Of a stretch of DNA of 9,740 nucleotides, positions 1 to 6,957 are shown in pieces. The stretch covers positions 1-9,740 of the forward strand of contig DATLAW010000321.1 in NCBI GenBank assembly GCA_035527255.1. The letters run 5' to 3'. The DNA comes from Thermohalobaculum sp035527255. Lineage in GTDB: Bacteria > Pseudomonadota > Alphaproteobacteria > Rhodobacterales > Rhodobacteraceae. Every line of letters begins with the position of its first letter. Within the stretch, counting starts at the first letter, position 1. Below the pieces are notes generated by a model that had not been told where the DNA came from, did no database searches, and saw only the letters and a list, made by a program, of their open reading frames with translations. The position numbers and the translations under genes were made by a program.

Positions 1-1307
1 GACATCGTCGGGACCGGAAGCGGTCCGCCTGCATGGGTAAAGTTGAAACGGGCCAGCAGGGTGGCCAGGATGATATGCGCCTGCATCATTGCAAAGTTGG
101 CGCCGACGCAGACCCGCGGACCAGCCCCGAATGGCAGATACAGATAGCGATCCCGCTTGGCGGCCTTCTCGGGCGCGAAGTTGTCCGGGTTGAAGGCATC
201 CGGGTCGTCCCACCACATCCGGTGCCGATGCAGGGCATAGATCGGCATGAAAAGCGTGTCGTTCGGCAGCACCTGACGCCCGGCGAGCACATCCGGTTCG
301 CGCACGTTCCGGGCCAGCAGCCCGACCGGTGGATACAGCCGCATGGCCTCCTCGATCACCTGACCGGTATATGGCGTTACCGCGAGGTGTCCGGCGTCCG
401 CCGGGGCATCGCCCAATGCCGCCTGCGCCTCGGCGCTACAGCGCTTCTGCGCTTTCGGGTCACCGGCCAGCAGCAGCAGCGCCCATGACAGGGTCAGGGC
501 GGTGGTCTCGTGGCCGGCGACAATGAAGAACTGCATGTTGTACAGCACTTCCTCGGACGTCATGCGCCGGCCGGTCTGGGCATCCACGGCGTTCAGCATG
601 TGATCGAGCAGGTCATCGGCGCGACCGGACCCGCCTGCCGCAGTTTCGCGCCGCCGCGTCTCAATCGCGCGCGAGACCATTGCGTGCATGGTTTTGACCG
701 ATGCCCTTCCCAAAATCGCGCCCGGTCGTGGCATCCAGTATGGGACGTGCAGAAAATCGAGGATCGAGGCGCGGCCCACGGTCTCGAAATACCGGATGAT
801 GGCTTGACCATAGACCTCGCTGTCAAAATGGTCCCGGCCCGACAGTGCCACGTCGCAGATGACATCGAAGGTCGCCGACAACATCTCGCCGACCACCTCG
901 GTCGGCTTATCGGATTTTGCCAATCGTTGGGCCGTGCGTTCGGCGGTGGCGGTCATCATTGGCGCCAGCGCCACCACATTGCGTTGCGCGAAGACCGGCG
1001 CCACCGCCCGGCGCTGCCAGCGCCAGCTTGCTCCCTCCGAAGTGAACAGACTGTCGCCTACAGCCGGACGCAACATCCGCAGCATGACCTCGGATTTCGG
1101 GTAATTCCCGACATTGTCGAGGAAAATACGCCGCAGCGCCCCCGGATCCTGCAACATGTGCCAACGGCTACCAAGCCGGCCCGAAACCATCGGTTGGACA
1201 TAAGAAAGCCCCGGAATGATCTCGAGCACGTTGCGCCGCGCCGCGCGCAAGGTCGCCAACAGCGATAGTGTCCCGGTCGGTGGCGCGATTCGAGGTGGTT
1301 CGTACAT
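1..1307 (-). CDS. Cytochrome P450, C-terminus cut by the window edge
   Basis: Haem-thiolate monooxygenase; the substrate cannot be told from sequence. The minus-strand frame is open from ATG 1307 to the edge, giving 435 visible residues; about 20-30 should be missing by comparison with ordinary P450s. Key P450 motifs are present in order: the C-helix WxxxR at 95-99, the I-helix oxygen-activation motif AGHETT at 264-269, the K-helix ExxR at E320-R323 (EAMRLYPP), and the haem loop FGAGPRVCVG with the axial cysteine at 400. There is no hydrophobic N-terminal anchor, so the protein is probably soluble and cytosolic and needs a separate ferredoxin or reductase, not seen here. The start is set by an in-frame TGA two codons upstream; the ribosome site is poor (GAGG only one base from ATG). 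It lies 82 bases after nusB on the same strand, with a 16-base palindrome between. The fold assignment is secure; subfamily and role are unknown. Confidence 0.95.
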   Translation of the reverse strand, partial: MYEPPRIAPPTGTLSLLATLRAARRNVLEIIPGLSYVQPMVSGRLGSRWHMLQDPGALRRIFLDNVGNYPKSEVMLRMLRPAVGDSLFTSEGASWRWQRRAVAPVFAQRNVVALAPMMTATAERTAQRLAKSDKPTEVVGEMLSATFDVICDVALSGRDHFDSEVYGQAIIRYFETVGRASILDFLHVPYWMPRPGAILGRASVKTMHAMVSRAIETRRRETAAGGSGRADDLLDHMLNAVDAQTGRRMTSEEVLYNMQFFIVAGHETTALTLSWALLLLAGDPKAQKRCSAEAQAALGDAPADAGHLAVTPYTGQVIEEAMRLYPPVGLLARNVREPDVLAGRQVLPNDTLFMPIYALHRHRMWWDDPDAFNPDNFAPEKAAKRDRYLYLPFGAGPRVCVGANFAMMQAHIILATLLARFNFTHAGGPLPVPTM

Positions 1308-1362
1308 GCCTCAGCATAGACGAAATTGCCCGTTTGCTGACAGATGTGTCGGTAGGGTGCCT

Positions 1363-1378
1363 GGTTTCAATTGAAACC
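1363..1378. promoter_or_regulatory. Perfect 16-base palindrome, candidate operator upstream of the P450
   Basis: GGTTTCAATTGAAACC is an exact 8+8 inverted repeat with no spacer. It lies 55 bases upstream of the P450 start codon and 11 bases after the nusB stop. A zero-spacer symmetric site of this size in a promoter-distance position suggests a dimeric regulator (for example MarR-like), which is inference. The right half, read toward the P450, contains TTGAAA, a five-of-six match to a -35 box, but I see no good -10 at the right distance. It is unlikely to be the nusB terminator, because the stem is AT-rich, has no loop and is not followed by a T run. Confidence 0.5.
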
Positions 1379-1389
1379 GAACGTGAGCG

Positions 1390-1881
1390 CTAACCCGTCT
1401 TACGCGGCGCCATCTCATCCGGCCGCGCTTCTCGGGCCATGTGATCCAGCACGGCGTTAACAAATTTGGTCTCGTTTCCCTCTTCGAAAAACGCTTTGGC
1501 AACATCGACATATTCGCCGATGCTCACCTTCGGTGGAATGTCGGGGCGGGCGGATAATTCGTGCCCGGCGGCTCGGAACACCGCGCGCAGGGTAGCATCG
1601 ATTCGGCCAAGCGGCCATTTTGCCACCAGCGCCCGGTCAGTAAGATGGTCGATCGCCGACTGGCGCGTGACAACGCCCTTCAGGATATCGCGGAACAGCT
1701 CGACATCGGCTTCGTGGTATTGGTTGCCCTCGATTTTGGCGCCCAGGCGGTGATCTTCAAACTCGCGCCGCACGGTTTCCCAGTCGGTTCCGGATATCTC
1801 CATCTGGTACAGCGCTTGCACTGCCGCCAACCTGGCGGCCGATCGGGTCAGCCGAGCGGTTTCGCGGGCTTTGGAGGTCAT
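1390..1881 (-). CDS. nusB: Transcription antitermination factor NusB
   Basis: Predicted 163-residue RNA-binding protein that, with NusE (S10), binds boxA and supports antitermination, mainly of rRNA operons. The N-terminal helix carries the family pattern ARLAAVQALYQ, and the C-terminal part has the hallmark KVSIGEYVDVAKAF followed by FVNAVLDHMA. Start choice: the frame is open further upstream, but ATG 1881 lies one base past the ribH stop (TAG-T-ATG), gives the normal family length and N-terminus (MTSKARETARL), and has GAGGA about 9 bases upstream inside ribH. The longer form would overlap ribH by some 70 bases and adds a proline-rich, unconserved tail. The tight junction indicates translational coupling with ribH, a widespread pairing in bacteria. 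It is the last gene of the riboflavin block. Confidence 0.96.
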   Translation of the reverse strand: MTSKARETARLTRSAARLAAVQALYQMEISGTDWETVRREFEDHRLGAKIEGNQYHEADVELFRDILKGVVTRQSAIDHLTDRALVAKWPLGRIDATLRAVFRAAGHELSARPDIPPKVSIGEYVDVAKAFFEEGNETKFVNAVLDHMAREARPDEMAPRKTG

Positions 1882-1882
1882 A

Positions 1883-2437
1883 CTATGCGGTCCTCGGCTG
1901 GTTGGCGGCGGCGGCCAACAGAATGTCGGCGTCGCCCGGTACTGCGGATTCACGGCCCGGTATTCCTCGGAAACGCCGGGCCAGCGCGATCAGATACAGT
2001 GCCGCCGTGGCAGCGCCACCACCCTTGTCCATCTCGCCCGGATCGGCCCGAACTGCCGCCTGGGACAGGTCTTCGCAGGTCAGAATGCCGTTGCCAATCG
2101 CCAAACCACGCTCGACGCCCAACAGCATCAACCCGCGCGAGCTGTCGTTGCAGACCGTCTCGTAATGGGTGGTCTCGCCGCGAACCACGCAGCCAAGCGC
2201 GACATAGCCCTCGAATGCACCGGATTCCGCGGCCAGCCGGATCGCCACCGGAACCTCCAGCGCACCCGGCACCTCGATCAACTCGTGTGTTGCACCGGCT
2301 GCATCCAGCACGGCGCGCGCGCCGGCGATCAGCCCGTCGGCGATCGTACGGTAGAACGGCGCCGCGACGATGAGGACCCGCGGCGCTGGCGATAGCGCGG
2401 GCACAGACAGGGTCGCGTGTTCTTGGGTCGATGCCAT
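1883..2437 (-). CDS. ribH: 6,7-dimethyl-8-ribityllumazine synthase
   Basis: Condenses 5-amino-6-ribitylaminouracil with 3,4-dihydroxy-2-butanone 4-phosphate, the penultimate riboflavin step, in the cytosol; the family forms pentamers or 60-mer shells. The 184 residues show the expected landmarks: VAAPFYRTIADGL at 24-36, the phosphate and substrate segment EVPGALEVP at 55-63, GCVVRGETTHYETV at 82-95 with the likely catalytic histidine at 91, and DKGGGAATAAL at 137-147. ATG 2437 is one base after the ribB stop (TGA-G-ATG) with GGAG six bases upstream. A longer in-frame start exists but would add an unconserved stretch overlapping ribB. It is somewhat longer than the roughly 155-residue minimal enzyme because of about 20 extra N-terminal residues and an alanine-rich C-terminal tail. 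Confidence 0.96.
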   Translation of the reverse strand: MASTQEHATLSVPALSPAPRVLIVAAPFYRTIADGLIAGARAVLDAAGATHELIEVPGALEVPVAIRLAAESGAFEGYVALGCVVRGETTHYETVCNDSSRGLMLLGVERGLAIGNGILTCEDLSQAAVRADPGEMDKGGGAATAALYLIALARRFRGIPGRESAVPGDADILLAAAANQPRTA

Positions 2438-2438
2438 C

Positions 2439-3554
2439 TCAGACTCCGCGTTTCGGGATCGGCCGGGTGCCGACGATGGTGATGCCATAGCCCTCCAGCC
2501 CAACCACCTTGGGCGCTGGCGAGTTGGTCAGCATGATCATTTCAGATACGCCGAGCGCGCCGAGGATCTGTGCTCCCACGCCGTATTGCCGCAGCTGCTT
2601 CGGCGAGGCACCCCCGTCGCGCAGTTTCGACGAGATCATACCTGGCGAGGTGTCGCGCAACATCACGATGGCGCCGCGCCCCTCGGCGGCGATCGCGGCC
2701 ATAGAATCAGGCACCTGCTGCCAACGGTCCGGGTTCAGCGCCAGCATGTCCTCCAGCGGATCGAGCACATGCATCCGCACCAGAACAGGTTTTCCGTCGT
2801 CGATGGTTCCTTTGACAATCGCAATATGTTCATCACCACCCGGCTGGTCGTGGAAAATCCGAATGCCCCATTCCCCGCCAATGGTCGAGGTTATGGTCTG
2901 GTTGGCAGTCTCGCGCACCAGGTTGTCGTGGCGGCGGCGATAGGCGATCAGGTCCGAGATGGTGCCGATCTTCAGGTTGTGCCGTTGGGCGAAGGCCACA
3001 AGGTCAGGCAGCCGGGCCATGGTGCCGTCGTCTTTCATCACCTCACAGATCACGCTGGCGGGGGTCAGACCCGCCAGACGAGCGATGTCGACCGCCGCTT
3101 CGGTATGCCCGGCCCGCATCAGCACTCCGCCGTCGCGGGCGCGCAGCGGGAACACATGCCCCGGCGTGGCGATATCCGCCGGGCCGGAGTTCGGATCGAT
3201 GGCAACTGCGATCGAGCGTGCGCGGTCATGGGCCGAGATCCCGGTGGTGACGCCCTCGCGCGCTTCGATCGAGACGGTGAAGGCGGTTTCGTGGCGCGAC
3301 TGGTTGGTCGGCGACATCATCGGCAGACCCAGCGCATCCAGCCGTTTTGGCTCCATCGCCAGACAAATTAGACCGCGCCCGTGGGTCGCCATGAAGTTCA
3401 CCGCGTCAGGGGTCGCCATCTGGGCCGGGATCACCAGATCGCCCTCGTTCTCCCGGTCCTCGTGATCGACCAGAATGAACATCCGCCCATTGCGCGCCTC
3501 GTCGATGATCTCGGAGACCTTGGAGATGTAGTCGCTGTAGTGGGTCTCGCTCAT
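2439..3554 (-). CDS. ribB: 3,4-dihydroxy-2-butanone 4-phosphate synthase with degenerate RibA-like domain (RibBX type)
   Basis: Two-domain protein of 371 residues. Residues 1-205 are a complete RibB domain, which converts ribulose 5-phosphate to the four-carbon riboflavin precursor plus formate. The acidic metal and substrate loop is HEDRENEGDLVIPA (31-44); THGRGLICLAM (57-67), EAREGVTTGISAHDRARS (97-114), TPGHVFPLRARDGGV (130-144) and RAGHTEAAVD (147-156) are all intact. Residues 210-371 are related to GTP cyclohydrolase II, but the zinc-binding cysteine cluster (normally C..TGD..S..CDC) is replaced by HVLDPLEDMLALNPD (262-276), and the arginine-rich catalytic loop is DTSPGMISSKLRDGG (301-315). 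The distal YGVGAQIL...LGV and GLEGYG segments survive. This matches the RibBX arrangement described in Proteobacteria, so annotating it as a bifunctional RibBA would probably be wrong. The start has GGAG seven bases upstream. It lies 42 bases after ribE and one base before ribH. Confidence 0.93.
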   Translation of the reverse strand: MSETHYSDYISKVSEIIDEARNGRMFILVDHEDRENEGDLVIPAQMATPDAVNFMATHGRGLICLAMEPKRLDALGLPMMSPTNQSRHETAFTVSIEAREGVTTGISAHDRARSIAVAIDPNSGPADIATPGHVFPLRARDGGVLMRAGHTEAAVDIARLAGLTPASVICEVMKDDGTMARLPDLVAFAQRHNLKIGTISDLIAYRRRHDNLVRETANQTITSTIGGEWGIRIFHDQPGGDEHIAIVKGTIDDGKPVLVRMHVLDPLEDMLALNPDRWQQVPDSMAAIAAEGRGAIVMLRDTSPGMISSKLRDGGASPKQLRQYGVGAQILGALGVSEMIMLTNSPAPKVVGLEGYGITIVGTRPIPKRGV

Positions 3555-3596
3555 CGGGTGCTCCGGTCCGGGCTAACGCTATTGGGCATCGGCATT

Positions 3597-4211
3597 TCAG
3601 CTCGCCATTTCATTCAGGCGGGCTACATACCGCGCCATCAGATCGATTTCCAGGTTGACCCGCCCGCCCGGTTCCGCCCCGGCCAGGCTGGTTACTACCC
3701 AGGTATGGGGCGTGATGCTGACGCCGAAAGTGGTGCCGCCGGTATCATCTTCAACCTCGTTCACCGTCAGAGAGATACCGTCGACACAGACCGAACCCTT
3801 GTTGGCAATGAACTTGGCCAGCGCGGCAGGCGCCCGCAGCGATAGACGATGACTATCGCCATCAGGCCGAATGGTGGTGATCTCGCCGACCCCGTCGACA
3901 TGGCCGGATACGATGTGCCCACCCATCTCGTCGCCCAACCGCAACGAGGGTTCCAGGTTGATCCGCTGGCCAGGCTGCCAGCCACTTAGCGTTGTCTTGG
4001 ACTTGGTCTCGGCGGAAGCAGCGACCTCGAACCAGTTCTGGCCGTTGTCGGTTCCAGTTTCCATCACTGTCAGGCAAATTCCGTTACAGGCAATCGAGGC
4101 GCCGATCTCGATGGTCTCCGTCGCCCGGCGGCAACCAATGCGCAGATAGGTGTCGCCAGCGTCTCTGCGGGACAGAAGAGTGCCGACTTCACGTATGATT
4201 CCGGTGAACAT
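3597..4211 (-). CDS. ribE: Riboflavin synthase (alpha chain)
   Basis: Dismutates two molecules of 6,7-dimethyl-8-ribityllumazine into riboflavin and the pyrimidine that RibH reuses; cytosolic trimer. The 204-residue protein starts with the diagnostic MFTGII and contains the two tandem lumazine-binding barrels. The first has CNGICLTV (42-49). The second opens with GGHIVSGHVDG (97-107) and carries VDGISLTVNEV (143-153). The end, EIDLMARYVARL, is also typical. The start is supported by the conserved N-terminus and by GAGGA seven bases upstream (4219-4223). It is the first gene of the ribE-ribB-ribH-nusB block and is divergent from the capsule gene at 4373. I see no FMN riboswitch in its leader. 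The symbol follows the ribE naming; the E. coli name is ribC. Confidence 0.97.
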   Translation of the reverse strand: MFTGIIREVGTLLSRRDAGDTYLRIGCRRATETIEIGASIACNGICLTVMETGTDNGQNWFEVAASAETKSKTTLSGWQPGQRINLEPSLRLGDEMGGHIVSGHVDGVGEITTIRPDGDSHRLSLRAPAALAKFIANKGSVCVDGISLTVNEVEDDTGGTTFGVSITPHTWVVTSLAGAEPGGRVNLEIDLMARYVARLNEMAS

Positions 4212-4372
4212 GCCAGGGTCCTCGGCCTTTGTCGTACATTGTCGGGTTTGTTGCGGCCAGCGATACAGAATGCCGCCCGGCCCGGCAAGCCATCAGCGCG
4301 CTCATCAGCGTATCTATCGATATAAGCCTTTCATTAACCATCACCATGTTAGCCCACAAAGACAGATGGCAA
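4212..4372. promoter_or_regulatory. Divergent intergenic region between ribE and the kpsS-like gene
   Basis: These 161 bases must hold the promoter for the ribE block (minus) and probably one for the capsule pair (plus). An AT-rich patch from about 4311 to 4345 contains the 8-base palindrome TATCGATA (4315-4322) and a -10-like TATAAG (4321-4326) facing the capsule gene, without a convincing -35. Toward ribE there is a weak TTGCCG-N17-TATCGC pair. No conserved FMN (RFN) aptamer blocks are visible. Part of this stretch is in frame with the capsule gene, but its translation looks non-conserved. Confidence 0.4.
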
Positions 4373-5764
4373 ATGAATACCACCATGGGGGCCAATGTAG
4401 TGACCGGTGAGGCCTCTGGGCATGTTTTCCTCTTTCTGCAGGGACCGCATGGACCGTTTTTCCGTCGCCTTGCCATGCGCTTGTCCGCCGCCGGGGCAGG
4501 GGTGCGGCGAATCGCCTTCAACCCAGGCGACGAAGCAGAATGGGCGGGCGCGGGTCCACTCGACCGGTATCTCGGGTCGGAACGCGCCTATCCAGACTGG
4601 CTCGCTCATCAGCTTACCCTGCACGGCGTCACTGATATCATCCTCTATGGCGATGCCCGGCCGGAACATGCCCAGGCCATCGAGATCGCGAAACCCCGCG
4701 GAATTCTGTGCCACTGCCTCGAGGAGGGATATCTTCGCCCCTACCGCGTGACGTATGAGCGTTGGGGCAACAACGGAAATTCACGACTGTGCAATATCTC
4801 GTTGGCGCGCATGGTCCGTGCGCTGGACCCTGCGGCGGCACCACTTGAAGAACCGGGTGACGGCTGGGGCGCTTACCGATCGCACCTCTGGCACTCTGCG
4901 CGTTACCACGCTCGCATGTTGTTGCCCTCGCATCGATACGGTCGCCACCGCAGCCGCCGTGGCCTGCCGCTGTGGAGCGAGTTCGGAATTTATCTTCGAC
5001 GCCTCGCAGGATTGCCGCTCCGGCGCCTCGTTCAGGGTCTGCGGACCCGGCGGCTATTGGCCAGCGGGCAAAGCTTTCATCTGGTGCTGTTGCAACTCTC
5101 GTTTGATTCCTCAATGCAGACCCACTCCGACTACTGCAATTCGGCAGATTTCGTCAGTGACTGCATTGATGCCTTCGCAAATAGCGCGCCGGCGACAGAT
5201 TTTCTTGTTCTCAGATCACATCCCTTCGAGGACGGCCGCGAGCGGCTCGACTGGGTCATTGCCGATGCCGCCGAGCGGTTGGGTGTGGCGGATCGGGTCT
5301 TGTTCCTCGACGGCGGTCGAGGTTTAAGATCGCTGCTCGATGGCGCCGGGTCGGTTGTCACCATAAACTCGACCGCCGCCCAACAGGCGCTTTGGCGCGG
5401 CCTGCCGGTTTTGGCGCTGGGGCGTGCGGTCTACGCCAAGCCCGGCATCGTCTCGAATCAATCAATGGATGCCTTCTTCGCCGCTCCGCGTCGACCGGTC
5501 GAGCAGGCATACTTGCCGTTCCGCTGGTTTCTGTCGGAGACCTCGCAACTCAAGGGCTCATTCTATTCCCGGTCCGGAATTTCCGAGCTGCTGGCTCCGC
5601 TTACGACGGCAATTCTGGCGCCCATCAATGCCTATGACCGTGTGCTCGCGGCCGCTCCCGAACCGGATTTGTCTGCGATCCCCACAATCCATGCTGCCAA
5701 CCCTCACCCCTCAGCCCCGGCTAATTTCCGGGAGCGCCCATCGCCGAGCCGGGCCGTAGTTTGA
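4373..5764 (+). CDS. kpsS: KpsS-like capsule polysaccharide biosynthesis protein
   Basis: Member of the Capsule_synth (KpsS/LipB) family. In group 2 capsules KpsS acts with KpsC as a beta-Kdo transferase building the poly-Kdo linker on a lyso-phosphatidylglycerol anchor at the inner face of the membrane. From ATG 4373 the protein has 463 residues. Landmarks are FLFLQGPHGPFFRRLA at 20-35 (family N-terminus), YGDARPEH (92-99), LEEGYLRPYRVTYER (116-130) followed by NGNSRL, a Q.S.DSS segment at 241-247, RSHPFEDG (281-288, in the place of the usual K-x-HP), and NSTAAQQALWRGLPVLALG (332-350). The start is uncertain: in-frame ATGs also lie at 4229, 4346 and 4385, none with a clear ribosome site, and 4373 or 4385 best fits the family N-terminus. 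An OPX export gene follows 54 bases later. No KpsC, ABC-transporter or KpsE gene is present, so the rest of the pathway must lie elsewhere. Residues after about 425 form a low-complexity proline/alanine tail. Confidence 0.88.
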   Translation: MNTTMGANVVTGEASGHVFLFLQGPHGPFFRRLAMRLSAAGAGVRRIAFNPGDEAEWAGAGPLDRYLGSERAYPDWLAHQLTLHGVTDIILYGDARPEHAQAIEIAKPRGILCHCLEEGYLRPYRVTYERWGNNGNSRLCNISLARMVRALDPAAAPLEEPGDGWGAYRSHLWHSARYHARMLLPSHRYGRHRSRRGLPLWSEFGIYLRRLAGLPLRRLVQGLRTRRLLASGQSFHLVLLQLSFDSSMQTHSDYCNSADFVSDCIDAFANSAPATDFLVLRSHPFEDGRERLDWVIADAAERLGVADRVLFLDGGRGLRSLLDGAGSVVTINSTAAQQALWRGLPVLALGRAVYAKPGIVSNQSMDAFFAAPRRPVEQAYLPFRWFLSETSQLKGSFYSRSGISELLAPLTTAILAPINAYDRVLAAAPEPDLSAIPTIHAANPHPSAPANFRERPSPSRAVV

Positions 5765-5805
5765 TGTCGCCCGGGTTACTGTCTCCGCAACACAATCCTT
5801 AGAAC

Positions 5806-5812
5806 GAGGAGA
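5806..5812 (+). promoter_or_regulatory. Strong ribosome binding site that fixes a TTG start
   Basis: GAGGAGA lies six bases upstream of TTG 5819 at the optimal distance. No ATG or GTG occurs in the first codons of this frame, and the signal peptide begins directly after the TTG, so this site decides the start of the export lipoprotein. Confidence 0.8.
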
Positions 5813-5818
5813 TCCGCG

Positions 5819-6946
5819 TTGGTTTCGCCTGTCACCATTCCCCGATTCTGCGTTCTCGCCGGGCTCATCCTCAGCCTTGGTGCCTGTGGCCTGCCGCGCA
5901 GCGGCCCCGACTATGCCGAGGTCATCGCCCCAGCCTCGTCGGGTCTGTCGTTCGACGTCGTGCGGGTCACCTCCGCCGTCACCGCCGCGACCCGAATCGA
6001 TGAGCGCTCCGGCTTCACCGTCTCCTTTACCGAGGCCCAGGTCGAGAACACCGCCACCGTTGCCCAAGGCGACGTGATGGCGATCACGGTGTGGGAAAAC
6101 ATCGACCAGGGGTTGCTGAACCCGCAGGGCATCGGCGCAACGCCACTGCCGCATGTGAAGGTCGATGAGCGGGGCTTCATCTTCGTGCCCTATGTCGGTC
6201 TGATCCGAGCCTCGGGCCGGACCCTGTCGCAGCTGCGCGAGACCATCCAGGCTCGGCTGGCGGAGAAGACCCTGAACCCGCAGGTCGATGTCTTTCCGGT
6301 CGACGCAAAGGGCCGGGTGATCAGCATTCAGGGCCAGGTTCGCACGCCGGGGCTGTACCCGATCGAGCGGCCAACCGAGCGGCTTCTTGCCATGTTGGCC
6401 CGCGCGGGCGGCGTCACCGAAGACCCTGAGGTGATCCGGCTCAAGCTGCGTCGAGGCTCCGCCACCGGCGAGATCTGGGTGCAAGACCTTTATGACGATC
6501 CGGCCAACAACGTGGCGCTGCAAACCGGCGATGCCCTGATCGCCGAGCGCGACCGGCGAATTTTCACGGCGCTCGGTGCTGTTGGCCGCCCCTCGGTGGT
6601 CCCGTTCCCGGTGCGCGATCTATCCGCCGAGCGGGCGATGGGCGCTGTTGGCGGGCTGATCGACGCCACCGCTGACCCGACCGGTGTGTTCGTGTTCCGC
6701 AACGAACAGGCGGCGATTGCCGCCAAAATTCTACCGGGCGGATCCGGCACCGGAGAATCGAACCGCGTCGTCTATCTGCTCGACCTTACCAAACCCGGTG
6801 GCCTGTTCCTGGCCCGCGAGTTCATCATGCGCGACGGCGATACGCTGTATGTCACCTCGGCGCCGTTCACCAAATGGATGAAGGTTTTGCAATCGATCGC
6901 GCCCCTGGTGACCTTCACCGGCTCGGCCCGGGCGCTGACGATGTAG
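5819..6946 (+). CDS. OPX outer-membrane polysaccharide export lipoprotein (Wza/BexD/CtrA type)
   Basis: Predicted octameric outer-membrane channel component through which capsule or exopolysaccharide leaves the cell. The 375-residue protein starts at TTG. A lipoprotein signal peptide spans residues 1-22 with the lipobox LGAC, making Cys23 the predicted lipidated residue. A Poly_export domain follows (about 79-165: QGDVMAITVWE at 83-93, then DERGFIFVPYVGLIRASGRT), then two SLBB-like segments (about 167-243, with GQVRTPGLYPI; and about 248-345, with GAVGRPSVVPF and REFIMRDGDTLYV). The amphipathic tail at 349-370 (FTKWMKVLQSIAPLV) is in the position of the membrane-spanning helix of Wza. Length fits Wza and BexD/CtrA rather than the longer KpsD. 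Its kpsS-like neighbour argues for an ABC-transporter-dependent capsule rather than a Wzy system (inference). It converges with ribD, leaving only 11 bases between stops and no terminator. Confidence 0.93.
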   Translation: MVSPVTIPRFCVLAGLILSLGACGLPRSGPDYAEVIAPASSGLSFDVVRVTSAVTAATRIDERSGFTVSFTEAQVENTATVAQGDVMAITVWENIDQGLLNPQGIGATPLPHVKVDERGFIFVPYVGLIRASGRTLSQLRETIQARLAEKTLNPQVDVFPVDAKGRVISIQGQVRTPGLYPIERPTERLLAMLARAGGVTEDPEVIRLKLRRGSATGEIWVQDLYDDPANNVALQTGDALIAERDRRIFTALGAVGRPSVVPFPVRDLSAERAMGAVGGLIDATADPTGVFVFRNEQAAIAAKILPGGSGTGESNRVVYLLDLTKPGGLFLAREFIMRDGDTLYVTSAPFTKWMKVLQSIAPLVTFTGSARALTM

Positions 6947-6957
6947 TGAGCGGATGC

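Noticed and set aside
2370..3371. Long plus-strand open frame (333 codons) opposite ribB
   Set aside because: It is fully covered by the intact RibBX protein and has low-complexity composition without motifs. The same holds for open frames at 510-1268 (opposite the P450), 1561-2373 (opposite nusB/ribH) and 5711-6523 (opposite the OPX gene).
4229..4372. Upstream extension of the kpsS-like protein by 48 residues
   Set aside because: The family N-terminus (FLFLQGPHGPFF) starts about 20 residues after ATG 4373. The extension reads like translated promoter DNA, has no ribosome site at 4229 and would nearly reach the ribE start.
3555..4372. FMN (RFN) riboswitch before ribE or ribB
   Set aside because: The leaders (42 bases before ribB, at most 161 before ribE) show none of the conserved RFN blocks by eye. 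A covariance-model search would settle this.
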